DNA of 57,986 bases, taken from assembly GCA_020859845.1 (NCBI GenBank), contig JAJBVL010000108.1:1-57986 (forward strand), in the 5' to 3' direction. Shown here in pieces: positions 1 through 8,459 of this stretch (its first letter is position 1; each line of letters opens with the position of its first letter). The stretch is from Bacteroidales bacterium (GTDB lineage Bacteria; Bacteroidota; Bacteroidia; Bacteroidales; Muribaculaceae). A model generated the notes under the pieces. The model did no database searches and had not been told where the DNA came from. It worked only from the letters and a program-made list of their open reading frames with translations. A program made the position numbers and the translations under genes.

Positions 1-3000
1 TGTCGATGGTGTCGCCGGGGAGAGTGATGAGAATCTCAGGGCGAATAGTGTCGGAAGGGAGCGAGTCGACGGGTAGAGGTGTAGTTGGCGTTTTGTCCTC
101 ATCTTTCTTCTTGCGCTTGAGATTGAGAAAGGAGAAGATATTGTCGAAGTCGCGTTTCCACACCACGCCTACTCCCTGAGTGGTTAACGCATTCTTGACA
201 TAATAGTTTTGGTCGTTGTAGCGATTGTAGGCTTTTAATCTGACGGAGCCACTACGATTGAGGAGATATTCAATATCGAAGTCGCCGATAAAGGTGTTGT
301 TGTTCATCGCCTTATCGCGATAGCCAAAATTGCCGTTAAAGAGCAGACGGTTGTTGAGCAGATGGCTTGAGAGAGCCAAGTCGACTTCCACATCCGAGAA
401 GTCGCCACGATCGCTACGGAAGTTTGGCGCTATGCTCCAGTTGTCGCTTAGCTGCCCCAGGATATTGCTCAGCTGCGAGGAGACAGTGGCCGAGGCCACC
501 GATACCAGCTCATTGCCCTTAGTGGCTGTCATATAATCGGGGGTATAGAAGCGATTGAGGGCCAGCAGATAGATGATCTGGCGGTTCATCATCTCTTCGG
601 TGCTGACGATGCTCTTCACCTTGCGATAGGTATCCTGTGTCAAGGTGGGAAACTCCAAGTCGAAGCTGATATCGGGCTGTAGCATGTCGCCCTTAGCCAT
701 CAGCAGAGCGTGCACCGGGACATTGGTGCAGTTGAGCTCCTTATCGTCGAGAAACGACTCATCGAGATCGCTAAGGTTGGCGTTGACCGAGTAGACGGCT
801 TGTATGTCGAGTTGAGCAGCGTAGGGGTCGCCATGAAACGATATCGAGCTACCATCGCGTATGGTGAAGTCTTTGATGATGATATCCTGAAGAGTGAAGT
901 TGTAGCTGCCCTGCGACAAGGTGTAGGTGCCAAACATTCGCAGGTCTTCATTTGAAGAGTCGTAGGTCATGCGCAGGTTGCCGCTGCCGTGAGCTCGGAT
1001 GCGGTCGCCTCCTATGGGGTCCATCACCAGAATGACGGTGGCCGACTGATTGACGTCGACGGCGATATTCATCTTGTAGATGCTCCCTCGGCCATCATCG
1101 CTGTGTTGGGCCAAGCGCTCTTTGAGCTCGCGTATGTGTTGAGGTGGGGCCGTCAGAGCGTCGATAGAGTCCTTGCGTGCTTGGTCGCGGTCGCGGAAGG
1201 TCACGAAGTTGTAATCATAGGCCTCTTCGGCGTCAGTAAGGACGAAGGTGAAAGTAGAGTTGGGGGCTGTCGACATGTTTACCCCTATATTTACCAGCCC
1301 CGGCTCTCCTTGTATGTTGGCGCTGCCGTTGCCAAATATACGGCCATACCAGCGTTGCTCCGTGGTCTCAGGTACATCGTAGACCAGCATATTTTGGGCG
1401 TTGGTGATACTGAAGTCAAAACGCGGCTTCTTGAAACACTCGTGGGTAAGCCAGCCGTTAAGCAGGGCAGTATTACCATATTGGTCGCGCAAGGTGATAT
1501 CTTGGAGGAGAATATGGCCAGGGGTGAGCCTCACCGAGTCGGTGGCCCAATAATAGGTGTTGGTGAAGTCGAGCTTGAGCCATACGTCTTGAGCATAAAT
1601 ATCGCCCACCATATCAATCAGCTTGAAGGTGCCATACAAGCGCGCTTTACCCGAGGCATAACCTCCCACCTCGGAAGTGAAAGCCTCCATGAAGGGTCGC
1701 ATAAACCCTATCTCGATCTTGTCAGCATCAAAATTGAAGTCGAGCTCTTCGGCCATTGGCCGTATGCTTCCCTTTATGGTCGAATGACATTCATTTGGCT
1801 GATCGATGCGAGCATCAAGCACTACGGCTTGATTTTCCTGATCCCAAAAGCTTTTTATGGTGGCGTCGCCCATCAGAGAGTGATTGTAGGAGAGATGCTT
1901 GACGCTCAGCAGGGGAGTATACAGTGTAGGAGAGGGAGTGAAAAGGCTTGTGGCTATAAACGTGCCAGTGGCTTGGCCTCCAAACATTGCGTTGCCTATA
2001 TCCAGTGTCTCGAATATGTAGTCGAGATTCACGTCTTGAAGGCGTAGGGTGAGCGTGTCGGAAGGATTAGCCGAGGCCGTCCCACGGATAGAGAGATATT
2101 GTTCTTGGCGTCCTATACGGAGGTCGTTTACTTCAATGTGTTTGTCTTGTATGTTGATGAGTGAGGGGTCGATGTACCACACCGTGTCGTTAAACACCAA
2201 TTGGCTCCTATTAAAGTAAAGCTCGGTCAGAAGCCCCCCGTCGGGTTCTTGGCGCTTAAATGCTGTGGAGAGATCCACCACACCGCTAAAATCGCGTTCG
2301 CGTGCCACCTTCCATTGAAGCTTGGTATCCAAATGGTCGTTGGTGGCATAAGCTGTAGTGGCAAGGGTCATATCTCCGTTTTTGGTGGGCAATATGGTGG
2401 CAAAATACATTTCGGCTTTCCCCAGCGAATCATTCTCATTGTTGATGGCCAGATGGAGGCCCGTATTCTCTATGAGCTTGTTGCCCATCTGTAGGTATGG
2501 AGCATCGAGGCGCAACTTTAACTCGCGTTCTTCGGGGTTGACCGAGCAGTTGATGTCGACGGGATGAATCACAGTCAGAGGCATCTTGACAAGCTGGTCA
2601 AGTTTTTGGGTAGTGATTATCTGAAGAGCTATCTCTACATTGTTATGGCATTGCTCTTCATCTGGCTCCACAGCTTTTGGAGGCACCAAGGCTGGAAATA
2701 TAGGGGAGAGGAGTCCTTGCATTTCCTGGCCTATTGTGGCATAATCAAGAGTGCCGTCAATCTGTGCCGTTGCCACTTCGCTCTTGAGATTGAAGTGCTG
2801 GGACAGGCTATCGGCCGTAGCCACTAGCTCTATGTTGCCTAAGTCTACTGCTTGTAGGTCGTCTTTAGCCTTAAAATACAAGTTGTTGATGTCGATATGG
2901 CCTGCCACATGATTAGGGTCGGGGCCTTGCAGATCAGCGCTCAACGAGAAAGATATGTTGCGCTTGGCCAATGGGCCTTTCACTCCTACCAAGCCCATAT

Positions 3001-4603
3001 TTAGATCGCGACATTGCATAGAAAGGTTGAGGCCCTTCTCGTGGGGCTCATAAAGGCCTTCTCCTATTACTTCAAAGTCAATGTCGGGATTTGCTGACGA
3101 TAGCTCCAGCTGATAGTGGGGCTCCTGAAAGTCTACGCGCCCCGAAATATCATTGAAGGTCTTGTTGCGATATCCTATTCTTTCAGCCTCTAAAGCAATG
3201 TATCCTCGCGGCTTCCGATTCCCTGACAATTGGAGATTATAAGAGAGCGCTGCCTCTACTTCTCCAAGCCCCAAAGAAGCCAGAGAGGTCGATGCCAATA
3301 GTTGGGCTGCATTTACTTCGTCAATAATCGCAGAGCCCTCCACGCCCATCTCCTGCCGATTCGTTTTTGTATAGTAGATGTCAGCCTGGAGGCTGCCTAC
3401 AGCAGTTGAAATCAGCAAGGAGATATCACCCTGTTTTAGCGAGCCTTTCAGCTTCGCCTCTACATCTACAGTCTCCGCGTTTTGAGTAAGGCTGACCACC
3501 ATGGGGCTTGCCTTCACGTTGGCGAGATAAGGAGCTGCATCAGCAGCGGTGGCGTAGGCCTTAAGTGATAGGTCGGCTTGTCGATTATCGTCAAGAAGGT
3601 TGTCGATAGTACCTTTGACGCTAATGCGTCCTGAGTGTCGTGTAGATAATGTCAGAGTGTTGATTGAGAGGTTGTCGGCTGTGCCATCAACGTCAAGAGC
3701 CAAGTCGACAATCTCGTCGAGCGAACGCAAGGCAGGCACAAATGGCGCTAAATCGTTAAGATGGATGTAGCTCTCTGGAAGAAGCTCCACATGGAGAGGC
3801 AATGAGCGCCAAGCCTCGCGCAGACTTTCGCCCGTCCCCCATGACCCATCAAGATTGGCCAGCCGCAATTGCGACTCCCCAAACTGCAAGTGGATATTAT
3901 CAAGGTCGATACCGGTGGCCACGATGCGAAGCTCGCCCGAGAGGTCATGAAGTTCGAAGCCGCTCTTTTCGCTCAGAGCCAGTCGTTTTAACTTCACCTC
4001 AAAAAGGTCGTTTTTGAGGATGGGTATCTGGAGGTCGGCTCTTATATCGCGTAGCCCCACATGGTTTGCATCAAAGCGCGAGGTGTCGGTGGGCTGATTG
4101 ACCACGTCGTAAGAGAGGCGCGATTGGCGTAGCATCACCATGTTGATGCGAAGGTCAAAGCGTGTGGGGTCTTTGTTGGGGTCCTTGGGCTGCAGGGCCT
4201 CTATCATGGGCTGGATGTTGAGAGGGGCGCCTATGCTGTCGCGCTTAAGCCTGACGTTGAGACCCATCAGCTCGGTGTAGTCCACTACCATGCGACGCTT
4301 GGTCAGGAGGTCGTAGAGGTTGATGCCAGCTCCGATGCGCCGGGCTGAAATGGCCGTGTCGCCTTGCTGGTCGATAATGGCCACGTCGCGGATGGTGACG
4401 CGATTGAAGGGGGCCAAGGCCACCTCGCGTATTCTTACCTCCATATCCAGCAGCTGAGTGAGCTCCTCTTGGGCTATAGCACACACCTTGCGTTGCACCC
4501 CTGGCAACGACACCGTGACATAAATCAGGGCGGGCACCACGAGCACCAGCAGTATTGCTAGTACGAGCAAGAAGCGCACTATCTTGTAGAGGGTCTTAAG
4601 CAT
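1..4603 (-). CDS. tamB: TamB-like translocation/assembly module protein (3' end cut by window edge)
   Basis: A very long minus-strand frame starts at the ATG at 4601-4603 and stays open to the left edge, giving about 1534 residues with only a short C-terminal piece missing. The start [18 protein letters not shown] is a single N-terminal membrane anchor, followed by the AsmA/TamB-like segment (TIRDVAIIDQQGDTAISARR) and long beta-rich repeats. Near the left edge the typical DUF490 end appears (SGSVRLKAYNRYND, then TTQGVGVVWKRDFD). TamB proteins span the periplasm and help outer-membrane assembly or lipid transport with an Omp85 partner; no such partner gene is in the window. The start overlaps the stop of the upstream phosphatase gene by 8 bases, so the two are probably translated together. 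Spot checks along the frame gave coherent protein with no frameshift. Confidence 0.9.
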   Translation of the reverse strand, partial: MLKTLYKIVRFLLVLAILLVLVVPALIYVTVSLPGVQRKVCAIAQEELTQLLDMEVRIREVALAPFNRVTIRDVAIIDQQGDTAISARRIGAGINLYDLLTKRRMVVDYTELMGLNVRLKRDSIGAPLNIQPMIEALQPKDPNKDPTRFDLRINMVMLRQSRLSYDVVNQPTDTSRFDANHVGLRDIRADLQIPILKNDLFEVKLKRLALSEKSGFELHDLSGELRIVATGIDLDNIHLQFGESQLRLANLDGSWGTGESLREAWRSLPLHVELLPESYIHLNDLAPFVPALRSLDEIVDLALDVDGTADNLSINTLTLSTRHSGRISVKGTIDNLLDDNRQADLSLKAYATAADAAPYLANVKASPMVVSLTQNAETVDVEAKLKGSLKQGDISLLISTAVGSLQADIYYTKTNRQEMGVEGSAIIDEVNAAQLLASTSLASLGLGEVEAALSYNLQLSGNRKPRGYIALEAERIGYRNKTFNDISGRVDFQEPHYQLELSSANPDIDFEVIGEGLYEPHEKGLNLSMQCRDLNMGLVGVKGPLAKRNISFSLSADLQGPDPNHVAGHIDINNLYFKAKDDLQAVDLGNIELVATADSLSQHFNLKSEVATAQIDGTLDYATIGQEMQGLLSPIFPALVPPKAVEPDEEQCHNNVEIALQIITTQKLDQLVKMPLTVIHPVDINCSVNPEERELKLRLDAPYLQMGNKLIENTGLHLAINNENDSLGKAEMYFATILPTKNGDMTLATTAYATNDHLDTKLQWKVARERDFSGVVDLSTAFKRQEPDGGLLTELYFNRSQLVFNDTVWYIDPSLINIQDKHIEVNDLRIGRQEQYLSIRGTASANPSDTLTLRLQDVNLDYIFETLDIGNAMFGGQATGTFIATSLFTPSPTLYTPLLSVKHLSYNHSLMGDATIKSFWDQENQAVVLDARIDQPNECHSTIKGSIRPMAEELDFNFDADKIEIGFMRPFMEAFTSEVGGYASGKARLYGTFKLIDMVGDIYAQDVWLKLDFTNTYYWATDSVRLTPGHILLQDITLRDQYGNTALLNGWLTHECFKKPRFDFSITNAQNMLVYDVPETTEQRWYGRIFGNGSANIQGEPGLVNIGVNMSTAPNSTFTFVLTDAEEAYDYNFVTFRDRDQARKDSIDALTAPPQHIRELKERLAQHSDDGRGSIYKMNIAVDVNQSATVILVMDPIGGDRIRAHGSGNLRMTYDSSNEDLRMFGTYTLSQGSYNFTLQDIIIKDFTIRDGSSISFHGDPYAAQLDIQAVYSVNANLSDLDESFLDDKELNCTNVPVHALLMAKGDMLQPDISFDLEFPTLTQDTYRKVKSIVSTEEMMNRQIIYLLALNRFYTPDYMTATKGNELVSVASATVSSQLSNILGQLSDNWSIAPNFRSDRGDFSDVEVDLALSSHLLNNRLLFNGNFGYRDKAMNNNTFIGDFDIEYLLNRSGSVRLKAYNRYNDQNYYVKNALTTQGVGVVWKRDFDNIFSFLNLKRKKKDEDKTPTTPLPVDSLPSDTIRPEILITLPGDTID

Positions 4604-5438
4604 CCTCGATCTCCTCAAGCATTTGTCGGGCAGCCTCTAATCCGCTATCTATGCGGTCGGGAAAGTGAGCATCGCTATTGATGACCATCGGGATGGCTGC
4701 GCTCTTCAATCGCCGCCAATAGCGAGTGTTGGGAAACATGCGGTGGGCCACCTGCCACGCCTTCGTGTTGATTTCTATCACCACTCCGCTGGCTTTGATG
4801 GCCTCTATCATAGTCTCAATATGGCGTAGATACCAGTCTTGATCTTCAATACCAGGCTGGTAATAGGAGGCGTTGTGGCCTATCTTGTCCCAGTGGCCCA
4901 GGATGTCAAATCCTCCTTGCTCTATCATCTGGAGGCTCTGCCGATAAAATTCGTCGACCACATAACGTATATCGCCGTCGAAGCATTGGCTCATCTTCTC
5001 CACAAACCGCTCTGGCTTGCCATCGATATCCGTAAAGTTGCCGTCAAGACCTTTGATAAAGTGGATAGAGCTGATGGTATAATCAAGTGGGAGCTGAGTG
5101 AAGTAGGGCGACGACGCGCCCCAGTCGGGCCCCAGATAGTCAATCTCAAGCGAGGTGTAGAGATTGATCTGCTCTCCGTAGAGCGAGCGTAGCCGATTGA
5201 CCTCCTCAAGGTAAGGCTTTACGGAGGTGAGAGCCATGTTGCACGATGTAGTGAAGGGTATTGGAGAGTGGGGAGAGAAGCCATAATGGGTCATCCCACT
5301 CTTTATGGCCGCCTCCACCATCTCTTGCATCGTGGCTCTGCCATCGCAAAATTGGGTATGCGAATGGAGGTTGTAGGCCGTTATTTTGCCTGAGATAATC
5401 TCTTGAAGGAGGGCGTTCATGGGCTTATTTTGGACCAT
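4596..5438 (-). CDS. PHP-family histidinol-phosphatase
   Basis: 280-residue PHP-domain phosphohydrolase. Metal-binding motifs are visible in order: HSHTQFCDG near residue 26, the SPHSP segment, SLEIDY, a central ILGHWDK and the C-terminal NSDAH. This pattern fits the HisK/HisJ type of histidinol-phosphatase, which removes phosphate from L-histidinol phosphate in histidine synthesis. No other his gene is nearby, so the substrate is inferred from family only and another sugar or nucleotide phosphate is possible. The start at 5438 lies 14 bases inside floA; a second ATG at 5420, five bases after the floA stop, is an equally possible start. The gene sits between floA and tamB in one minus-strand run. 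Confidence 0.82.
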   Translation of the reverse strand: MVQNKPMNALLQEIISGKITAYNLHSHTQFCDGRATMQEMVEAAIKSGMTHYGFSPHSPIPFTTSCNMALTSVKPYLEEVNRLRSLYGEQINLYTSLEIDYLGPDWGASSPYFTQLPLDYTISSIHFIKGLDGNFTDIDGKPERFVEKMSQCFDGDIRYVVDEFYRQSLQMIEQGGFDILGHWDKIGHNASYYQPGIEDQDWYLRHIETMIEAIKASGVVIEINTKAWQVAHRMFPNTRYWRRLKSAAIPMVINSDAHFPDRIDSGLEAARQMLEEIEDA

Positions 5439-6387
5439 TTGCTATGTTGTCGCGCATCTGGGTATCGGCCTGCAGATTCTTCATCCGGTAATAGTCCATG
5501 ATGCCCAGATTGCCGGTCATGAATGCCTGCGCCATGGCGCGTGGCAGCTCCGCCTCGGCCTCTATCACCTTAGCACGCGCCTCTTGAGCCTTGGCTTTCA
5601 TCTCTTGTTCAAGAGCGATAGCCATTGCGCGGCGTTCCTCAGCCTTGGCCTGCGCTATATTCTTGTCGGCTTGAGCTTGGTCAATCTGCAAGGCAGCTCC
5701 TATATTTTTCCCTATGTCAATGTCGGCGATGTCGATTGATAGAATCTCAAAAGCTGTCCCCGAGTCGAGTCCTTTGCGTAGCACGAGCTTGGAGATGCTG
5801 TCGGGGTTTTCAAGCACCTGTTTATGGCTTTCGGAGGAGCCGATTGAAGAAACGATGCCTTCGCCCACACGAGCAAGGACGGTGTCTTCACCAGCGCCAC
5901 CCACCAGCTGGCGTATGTTGGCCCTTACGGTGACTCGCGCCTTGGCTATTAGCTGAATACCATCCTTAGCTACGGCGGTCACTGGAGGGGTGTCAATCAC
6001 CTTGGGGTTGACGCTCATCTGCACGGCCTGAAACACGTCGCGACCGGCCAGGTCGATAGCCGTGGCCATCTTGAAGCCCAAGTCGATATTGGCCTTGGCC
6101 GCCGACACCAGAGCGTGGACCACCTTCTCCACATGACCACCGGCCAAGTAGTGGGCTTCGAGATCGTCGCGTGTCACGTCTTGTAGGCCAGCTTTATGAG
6201 CTTCAATCATTGCTCTCACTATTTGGGCGGCAGGCACCTTACGAATGCGCATAAGCACCAACTGGAGCAGCGATATCTTCACACCGCTCACTCGGGCAGA
6301 AATCCAGAGGAAGAAAGGCACGTAGTAAAGAAAGACGCAGAGGAATATTATTACTACTACGCCAAGGATGATGATGGTTAGTTCCAT
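5425..6387 (-). CDS. floA: Flotillin-like protein FloA (UPF0365)
   Basis: 320 residues, matching the usual length of the UPF0365/FloA family. An N-terminal hydrophobic hairpin ([18 protein letters not shown]) anchors it in the inner membrane. It is followed by the SPFH-like core with the family signatures [32 protein letters not shown] and [20 protein letters not shown], then an Ala/Glu/Lys-rich coiled coil ([19 protein letters not shown]). Flotillins scaffold membrane microdomains. FloA is often next to an NfeD-type membrane protein in Bacteria; none is adjacent here. Its stop overlaps the next gene, and 58 bases separate it from the upstream TPR gene. Confidence 0.93.
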   Translation of the reverse strand: MELTIIILGVVVIIFLCVFLYYVPFFLWISARVSGVKISLLQLVLMRIRKVPAAQIVRAMIEAHKAGLQDVTRDDLEAHYLAGGHVEKVVHALVSAAKANIDLGFKMATAIDLAGRDVFQAVQMSVNPKVIDTPPVTAVAKDGIQLIAKARVTVRANIRQLVGGAGEDTVLARVGEGIVSSIGSSESHKQVLENPDSISKLVLRKGLDSGTAFEILSIDIADIDIGKNIGAALQIDQAQADKNIAQAKAEERRAMAIALEQEMKAKAQEARAKVIEAEAELPRAMAQAFMTGNLGIMDYYRMKNLQADTQMRDNIANGPK

Positions 6388-6445
6388 TGTAGATGTTGGC
6401 TATCTTCGGGTTTGTAATATAGGTTGCTATCGGGTGTTATCAGGG

Positions 6446-7834
6446 TTAGCGTGAAGGCTCGGCCTGCACTATCTGGTTGGAAAGACGTATCAAGTCGATG
6501 CGCTGATTCTCGATGGTGTCCTCCAATGCCAAGATTTGGCGTGCGTTGCCAGTATTTCCTGCGGCATAGGCTGCTCTCATCTCGGCCAGTTGGCGCTTGT
6601 TCTTGGCCATGGCTTGCTCCAGGGCCAGATATTCACGCATATATTTGCGGGCCGTGGCGCTCTTGAAGTCTTCCAACTTGGTGTAGACACGGTGGCCAGG
6701 AAGAGCAAAGTGGAAGTCGGCCTCTGAGGCCATCTTGTCTACTCCCACATTGGCTATGGCATCGCGCAGCGAGGAGTAGTCGGCTCCTGGCTCCCATGTG
6801 TCTTTGATGGAGGTGATGCGCGCCAGAGAGGCGAGGTGAGGCTCATCCACTGGGTAGTTGATGCGCATCTCTTGAGGCTTGAAGATGTAGATGGTGATAT
6901 CGTCCTCCAGTTGGTTGCGCTCCGTGGCCCACCATCCCACGCCTGTCTGCTCATCGATGGCGAGCAGATAGTCGTCGTAGGGCGAGTTGTAGGGCATGCC
7001 AATATTTTGGGGTTGGAGAAACTGGTTGCCATCGAGGCGCGTGATAAAGATGTCGTAGCCTCCCAGCGAGTTGTCGCCATCGTTGGCATAGTAGAGGGTA
7101 AGGCCATCGGCCATTAGGAATGGGAAGTTGGCATCGCCACCCTCGTTGAGATTCGACCCCAGAGGATGAGGTTTCTCCCAAGTGCCGTCCACGAGTTCCG
7201 ACGAGCCCATTAGCTGATAATTTTCATCAGCATCTACATCGGCCCATATCAGATTGTCGTGGCCCTCGCTGCGATACACTGTGGTGTAGGGCGCGGCCGT
7301 AAAGCCCTCCGGGAGAGCCGAGGCGTCGAGCAGGGCTCCCGCTGAGGGTGAGAGCTTGTAGTAGCGGAAGAAAGTCTCGCGATCCACGTTCATGCTGTCT
7401 ATCACCTCTATGCGCTCCACGCGGTCGAGGAGCGATGTGCCAAGATAGATACGATGCATAAGGCTCTCGGCCTCGGCGCTTACGGGCTTTTTGGCCTTCT
7501 TTTGGGCCGCCTCGTAGCTCTCCACATATTCGCGAGCGTCGTCAAAGTTGTAGCGCAGAAATGCTATCTCAGCCAGTCCCAGCAGGCTCTCGTTGTTGCC
7601 GCGCTTGAGGTATTTCACAGCGCGGTCAAGATTGCCCAGACGCAGCAGGGCTGTGCCTGCCATGTTGTTGAGGGCTTTGTTGCGAGGCTCCTTGTCGGCA
7701 GCGCTTTCGAGGGTAGTGACTGCCTCGGCGTATTCTCCTATTTCGTATAGCTCTTTGGCTTTTTGGAGCGTGAGGGCCTGTGCGCCCACCGCAGCCAAGA
7801 GAAAGAGCGAGATGATATATTGTCGTGGTGTCAT
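6446..7834 (-). CDS. Secreted TPR / PD40 (WD40-like) repeat protein
   Basis: 462-residue exported protein. Residues 1-20 form a signal peptide (ISLFLLAAVGAQA). Residues 22-110 look like tetratricopeptide repeats (LYEIGEYAEAVTTLESAADKEP, shown here only in part as YEIGEYAEAVTTLE, and ALLRLGNLDRAVKYL). The centre has PD40-type beta-propeller strands: FPFLMADGLTLYYANDG, GGYDIFITRL and GWWATERN, as in OmpA-linked Pal/TolB-like Bacteroidota proteins. The C terminus is a helical, probably coiled-coil region (LALEQAMAKNKRQLAEMRAA). The function is unknown; the architecture suggests a periplasmic or outer-membrane scaffold. It could lead the operon that continues into floA. Confidence 0.75.
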   Translation of the reverse strand: MTPRQYIISLFLLAAVGAQALTLQKAKELYEIGEYAEAVTTLESAADKEPRNKALNNMAGTALLRLGNLDRAVKYLKRGNNESLLGLAEIAFLRYNFDDAREYVESYEAAQKKAKKPVSAEAESLMHRIYLGTSLLDRVERIEVIDSMNVDRETFFRYYKLSPSAGALLDASALPEGFTAAPYTTVYRSEGHDNLIWADVDADENYQLMGSSELVDGTWEKPHPLGSNLNEGGDANFPFLMADGLTLYYANDGDNSLGGYDIFITRLDGNQFLQPQNIGMPYNSPYDDYLLAIDEQTGVGWWATERNQLEDDITIYIFKPQEMRINYPVDEPHLASLARITSIKDTWEPGADYSSLRDAIANVGVDKMASEADFHFALPGHRVYTKLEDFKSATARKYMREYLALEQAMAKNKRQLAEMRAAYAAGNTGNARQILALEDTIENQRIDLIRLSNQIVQAEPSR

Positions 7835-7873
7835 TATCGTGATGTCATCCTAAAGTAGGGGGTTTTGTAGCCA

Positions 7874-7881
7874 CAAATTTA
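7874..7881 (-). promoter_or_regulatory. Putative -7 element for the TPR/PD40 gene
   Basis: On the minus strand this reads TAAATTTG, the Bacteroidota -7 box TAnnTTTG, about 40 bases before the ATG at 7834. I see no TTTG 20 bases further upstream, so only half of the promoter is supported. Confidence 0.4.
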
Positions 7882-7924
7882 CAAAAAATGCAGTAGATAG
7901 CTATTCTTTACGCTTATTTTATTG

Positions 7925-7932
7925 TAATTTTG
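7925..7932 (+). promoter_or_regulatory. Putative -7 element for RNase P RNA
   Basis: TAATTTTG fits TAnnTTTG and ends five bases before the inferred 5' end of the RNase P RNA, the expected distance to a transcription start. A clear -33 TTTG is not visible. Confidence 0.5.
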
Positions 7933-7936
7933 CTGC

Positions 7937-8342
7937 GCAGAACGGCGTCTTGTCGCGATCAGAGGCTTTCTCCCCATGGGAGGAGGCCGCTGATTGAGGA
8001 AAGTCCGGGCAACGTAGAGCACCATATTTCCTAACGGGAAGCTATCGGCGACGGTAGAGCAATGTGACAGAAAACGACCGCCAGACTTGGCTGCGAGTCA
8101 GTCGTCTGGTAAGGGTGAAAAGGCGGGGTAAGAGCCCACCGGGTGGCGTAGCAATACGTCATGCCGCACATCTTATGGGTTGCAAGGCCAAGTATACCGG
8201 CATCTAAGGGCTGCTCGTCCATTGTCGGGGGGTAGGCTGCGCAGATAAATGACAAGACGGTGGTATGGCCCTGCGGCGTCTTCATAGCGAGGGCGGCGCG
8301 GGAAGTAGACCACCGACATAACCCGGCTTATAGTCGATCTGC
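7937..8342 (+). ncRNA. rnpB: RNase P RNA (class A)
   Basis: Catalytic RNA of RNase P, which removes 5' leaders from pre-tRNAs. Conserved blocks are present in order: GAGGAAAGTCCGGGCA near 7997, ACAGAAA near 8068, GGTGAAAAGGCGGGGTAAGAG near 8115 (quoted only as GGTGAAAAGGCGGGG), AGATAAATGACAAG near 8244 and ACATAACCCGGCTTA near 8316. The ends were set by pairing P1: GCAGAACGGC at 7937-7946 pairs with GTCGATCTGC at 8333-8342 with one mismatch and one G-U. The last conserved block has ACATAA where many bacteria have ACAGAA. Confidence 0.92.
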
Positions 8343-8360
8343 CCGTAGCGAAGCCTCGCT

Positions 8361-8398
8361 GCCGTCGAGGTGGCGTAGGCTACCTACGGCTTTTTTTC
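8361..8398 (+). terminator. Rho-independent terminator of RNase P RNA
   Basis: The inner stem GGTGGC/GCTACC closes over a GTAG loop and is extended by CCGT/ACGG. A run of seven T follows at 8391. It ends 62 bases before the CotH gene start used here. Confidence 0.75.
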
Positions 8399-8459
8399 TT
8401 TTGGATAGGATATGAGAAAAATAATTATAGGAAATCTTACTGTTTTCAACACGTTTATT

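Noticed and set aside
989-2047. 352-codon plus-strand open frame
   Set aside because: It lies wholly inside tamB on the other strand. The minus-strand frame gives coherent TamB protein, and the plus frame has no family signs or promoter.
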